In this document: in pieces, positions 50,699 to 52,166 of the stretch
How positions within the stretch are numbered: position 1 is the stretch's first letter
Layout: each line of letters opens with the position of its first letter
NCBI GenBank assembly: GCA_030613055.1
Contig: JAUWMR010000026.1
Location: forward strand, 1-52,166
Source of the DNA: Desulfobacteraceae bacterium
Lineage (GTDB): Bacteria > Desulfobacterota > DSM-4660 > Desulfatiglandales > Desulfatiglandaceae
Length of the DNA stretch: 52,166 bases
Reading direction: 5' to 3'
The notes under the pieces: model-generated
Databases searched by the model: none
Told to the model about the DNA's origin: nothing
The model's input: only the letters and a program-made list of their open reading frames with translations
Program-made: the position numbers and the translations under genes

Positions 50699-50727
50699 CC
50701 CATCGAAGATCCCGCTATGCGGGGAAG
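50699..50727 (+). repeat. Interspersed palindromic repeat A (copy 4)
   Basis: The unit begins 14 bases after the acylase stop; bases after it (GAACATGGTTTTAAAAT) also resemble those after the copy at 21833, so the conserved unit is longer than 29 bases. Confidence 0.8.
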
Positions 50728-50768
50728 AACATGGTTTTAAAATAGAAATAAACAGATCATGTCAAAAA

Positions 50769-51668
50769 TCAGGTTTCCCTCATCTTTTCTGCAAGTTCTT
50801 CAACAGCTTGAACAACCTGATCCATGATGCCGCTTACCTCATCCTCTTGAAGACCGAGAACCTCCATGTCCTTATCATCAACCTGATATGGCATACCAAC
50901 GAAACTTGTTCCGATGCCGCTCCGTATGGCCATGGAGTCAGCCATATGAACGATGTGTGACAGTACGTTTCCTTGAGACAGGGACGGATAATGATGATAT
51001 CTTACGGCGTTAGTCAGGATATCTGGGATACCCCAGCTCTTGCATACGTGAAATCCTATTTCTGAATGATCAAGTCCTAATATCTTTTGTTCCGCCTCAA
51101 AGAAGGTCTGTTGACCGTCTTTCAACAACCCCTCAAACTCTTCCATCCTTTCGAGGACATGCTCATCAAGCATAATTTTACCGCAGTCATGGATAAGCCC
51201 TGCCATAAAGGCATCATTTACCAGTTCAGGTTTTTTCATGTTGGCGATAAGTCTTGAGCCTATGCCAACGGCCAGTGAATGCCGCCACACGTCTTCTGAC
51301 TTCAGCCTGTATCCTTTTAATGTTTTACCCAACAGGTTTGAAGTACCCGCCATTATGACGATTTCACACATTTTTTTACCGCCAAGCAGGACAGAGGCAT
51401 GTCCTATTGAAGTAACCCTTCCGACCAGACCGTAATATGCAGAGTTGGCCAACTTCAGAACCCTGACTGATATGGCCTGGTCGGTTGCGATTACGCGCAC
51501 AAGCTCTTTTAAACTCGAATCAGGGCTTGACATAATTTCCTGGGCTTTGAGAACTACTTTAGGCATTGGAGGCAAAACGCCCATCAAGCATTGCAAAATT
51601 CTCTTTTTCAAGGCCCGAGCCCTTGGATTGCTGTTTGCGGGGGGTGTTGGCAGGGAAGATTTTTCCAT
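50769..51668 (-). CDS. HDOD domain protein
   Basis: 299 residues. After a basic, proline-rich N-terminus, the HDOD domain spans about 30-230: LPPMPKVVLKAQEIMSSPDS, VRVLKLANSAYYG, and the HD-like GLIHDCGKIMLDEH with LDHSEIGFHVCKSWG and VRYHHYPS. Unlike many HDOD proteins, several HD-type histidines and aspartates are retained. Proteins of this family act in signalling, often with cyclic-di-GMP, motility or stress. It has no other signalling domain. Convergent with the acylase gene. Confidence 0.9.
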   Translation of the reverse strand: MEKSSLPTPPANSNPRARALKKRILQCLMGVLPPMPKVVLKAQEIMSSPDSSLKELVRVIATDQAISVRVLKLANSAYYGLVGRVTSIGHASVLLGGKKMCEIVIMAGTSNLLGKTLKGYRLKSEDVWRHSLAVGIGSRLIANMKKPELVNDAFMAGLIHDCGKIMLDEHVLERMEEFEGLLKDGQQTFFEAEQKILGLDHSEIGFHVCKSWGIPDILTNAVRYHHYPSLSQGNVLSHIVHMADSMAIRSGIGTSFVGMPYQVDDKDMEVLGLQEDEVSGIMDQVVQAVEELAEKMRET

Positions 51669-52166
51669 ATCTCACTTTTCCAGATTAGTGTTATTAAGAT
51701 ATTCTGTAACTACTCAGGTTATTTAGGCTGAAACCTGCCCTCCGTCCTGCCCCGATAGCGGGATCTACGCTTCACTCCGACAGGCGGAGGCTAAGCTTTT
51801 TTCTCAGTCCTCAGTCCTTTCACCGCAGTCCTGATATCTTCTACCTTCAGTCTAAACACCTTCAGCCTGACTACGTGAGTAGTCACGATATTCTTAAATA
51901 TAACATATTGTCAACCTCCGATCCAGATTATGAGAAGGATAAGGCCTTACATATGTTGTGGCTTTTTTGTCGTTGACTCATAAAAAATATTTTTCTATGC
52001 TCTTTCCTACAAAAAACTACTTCTTATGGATCATCTCCCGATTAGTTGTAGTTAATTAAGGCAAAATGGATGGGTTATCTCGAATTGAGCAGGCTTTATC
52101 CCAGAGGGTACAAGGGGTCAAGGATTCAAGGGTTCGAGTGATCCTCCACAGAACAGGCGGATAAAA
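51669..52166. other. Terminal intergenic region with repeats
   Basis: No gene supported. The repeat-A relative CCCGATAGCGGGATCTACGC (51750-51784) is the inverted copy of 20822-20856. A small palindrome GACTAC-GTGA-GTAGTC lies at about 51869-51884. The last 80 bases hold no recognisable feature. Confidence 0.5.

Overview
The window is a chromosomal segment of a strictly anaerobic bacterium, most likely a Desulfobacterota (former Deltaproteobacteria) lineage. The basis is gene content, not a marker tree: a selenocysteine-containing, NADH-linked formate dehydrogenase; a four-subunit 2-oxoacid:ferredoxin oxidoreductase; a branched-chain amino-acid-type ABC importer interleaved with acyl-CoA ligases; and small families common in that phylum (DUF116, CGGC, DUF4388/PATAN). 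No rRNA or CRISPR array is present. Intergenic space is unusually rich in short interspersed palindromic repeats.

Layout. 1-842: end of an IS3-like element, cut by the window edge, with orfA/orfB joined by a probable -1 frameshift. 1.2-7.0 kb: a SEC-C mini-protein, a receiver-PATAN response regulator, two nucleotide-sugar epimerases and groES-groEL with a clear terminator. 7.4-9.8 kb: a fusion of an O-acetylserine sulfhydrylase-like PLP enzyme with a cysteinyl-tRNA-synthetase-like module whose catalytic signatures are altered. 10.0-13.6 kb: rlmKL, an S1-domain protein and a 51-residue membrane protein. 13.8-14.4 kb: two tRNA-Ser genes enclosing a four-helix-bundle gene. 14.6-19.3 kb: a translation-related run, def-fmt-DUF116-rsmB-rpe (minus strand). 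19.4-21.8 kb: HD hydrolase, TonB-like and EI24 membrane proteins on the plus strand.

21.9-35.0 kb (minus strand): a large locus reading sensor kinase, sigma-54 activator, Fis-like mini-protein, LivG, long-chain-type acyl-CoA synthetase, LivH, LivM, LivK, a benzoate-CoA-ligase-like protein, LivF and a CGGC protein. This looks like a regulated system for importing a carboxylate or amino acid and activating it to a CoA thioester. The benzoate-CoA-ligase-like protein has lost its ATP-binding P-loop sequence.

35.4-38.7 kb: DnaJ-like co-chaperone, PP-loop thiouridylase-like protein and two unrecognised proteins. 38.8-44.1 kb (minus strand): the formate dehydrogenase operon. fdhA is interrupted by an in-frame TGA that should be read as selenocysteine, with a SECIS-like hairpin carrying a GGTCT loop just downstream. 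It is followed by NuoE-, 2Fe-2S thioredoxin- and NuoF-type subunits. 44.7-47.8 kb (plus strand, divergent): Vor/Kor-type 2-oxoacid:ferredoxin oxidoreductase (delta, alpha, beta, gamma) and a double-ACT protein. Together these two operons link oxoacid oxidation, ferredoxin, NADH and formate. 48.3-51.7 kb: a penicillin-acylase-family hydrolase and an HDOD protein.

The best candidates for a second look are the cysteine synthase/CysRS-like fusion with degenerate HIGH, KMSKS and zinc-site residues, and the P-loop-less CoA ligase in the liv locus. After those come the repeat families that supply or abut stop codons.
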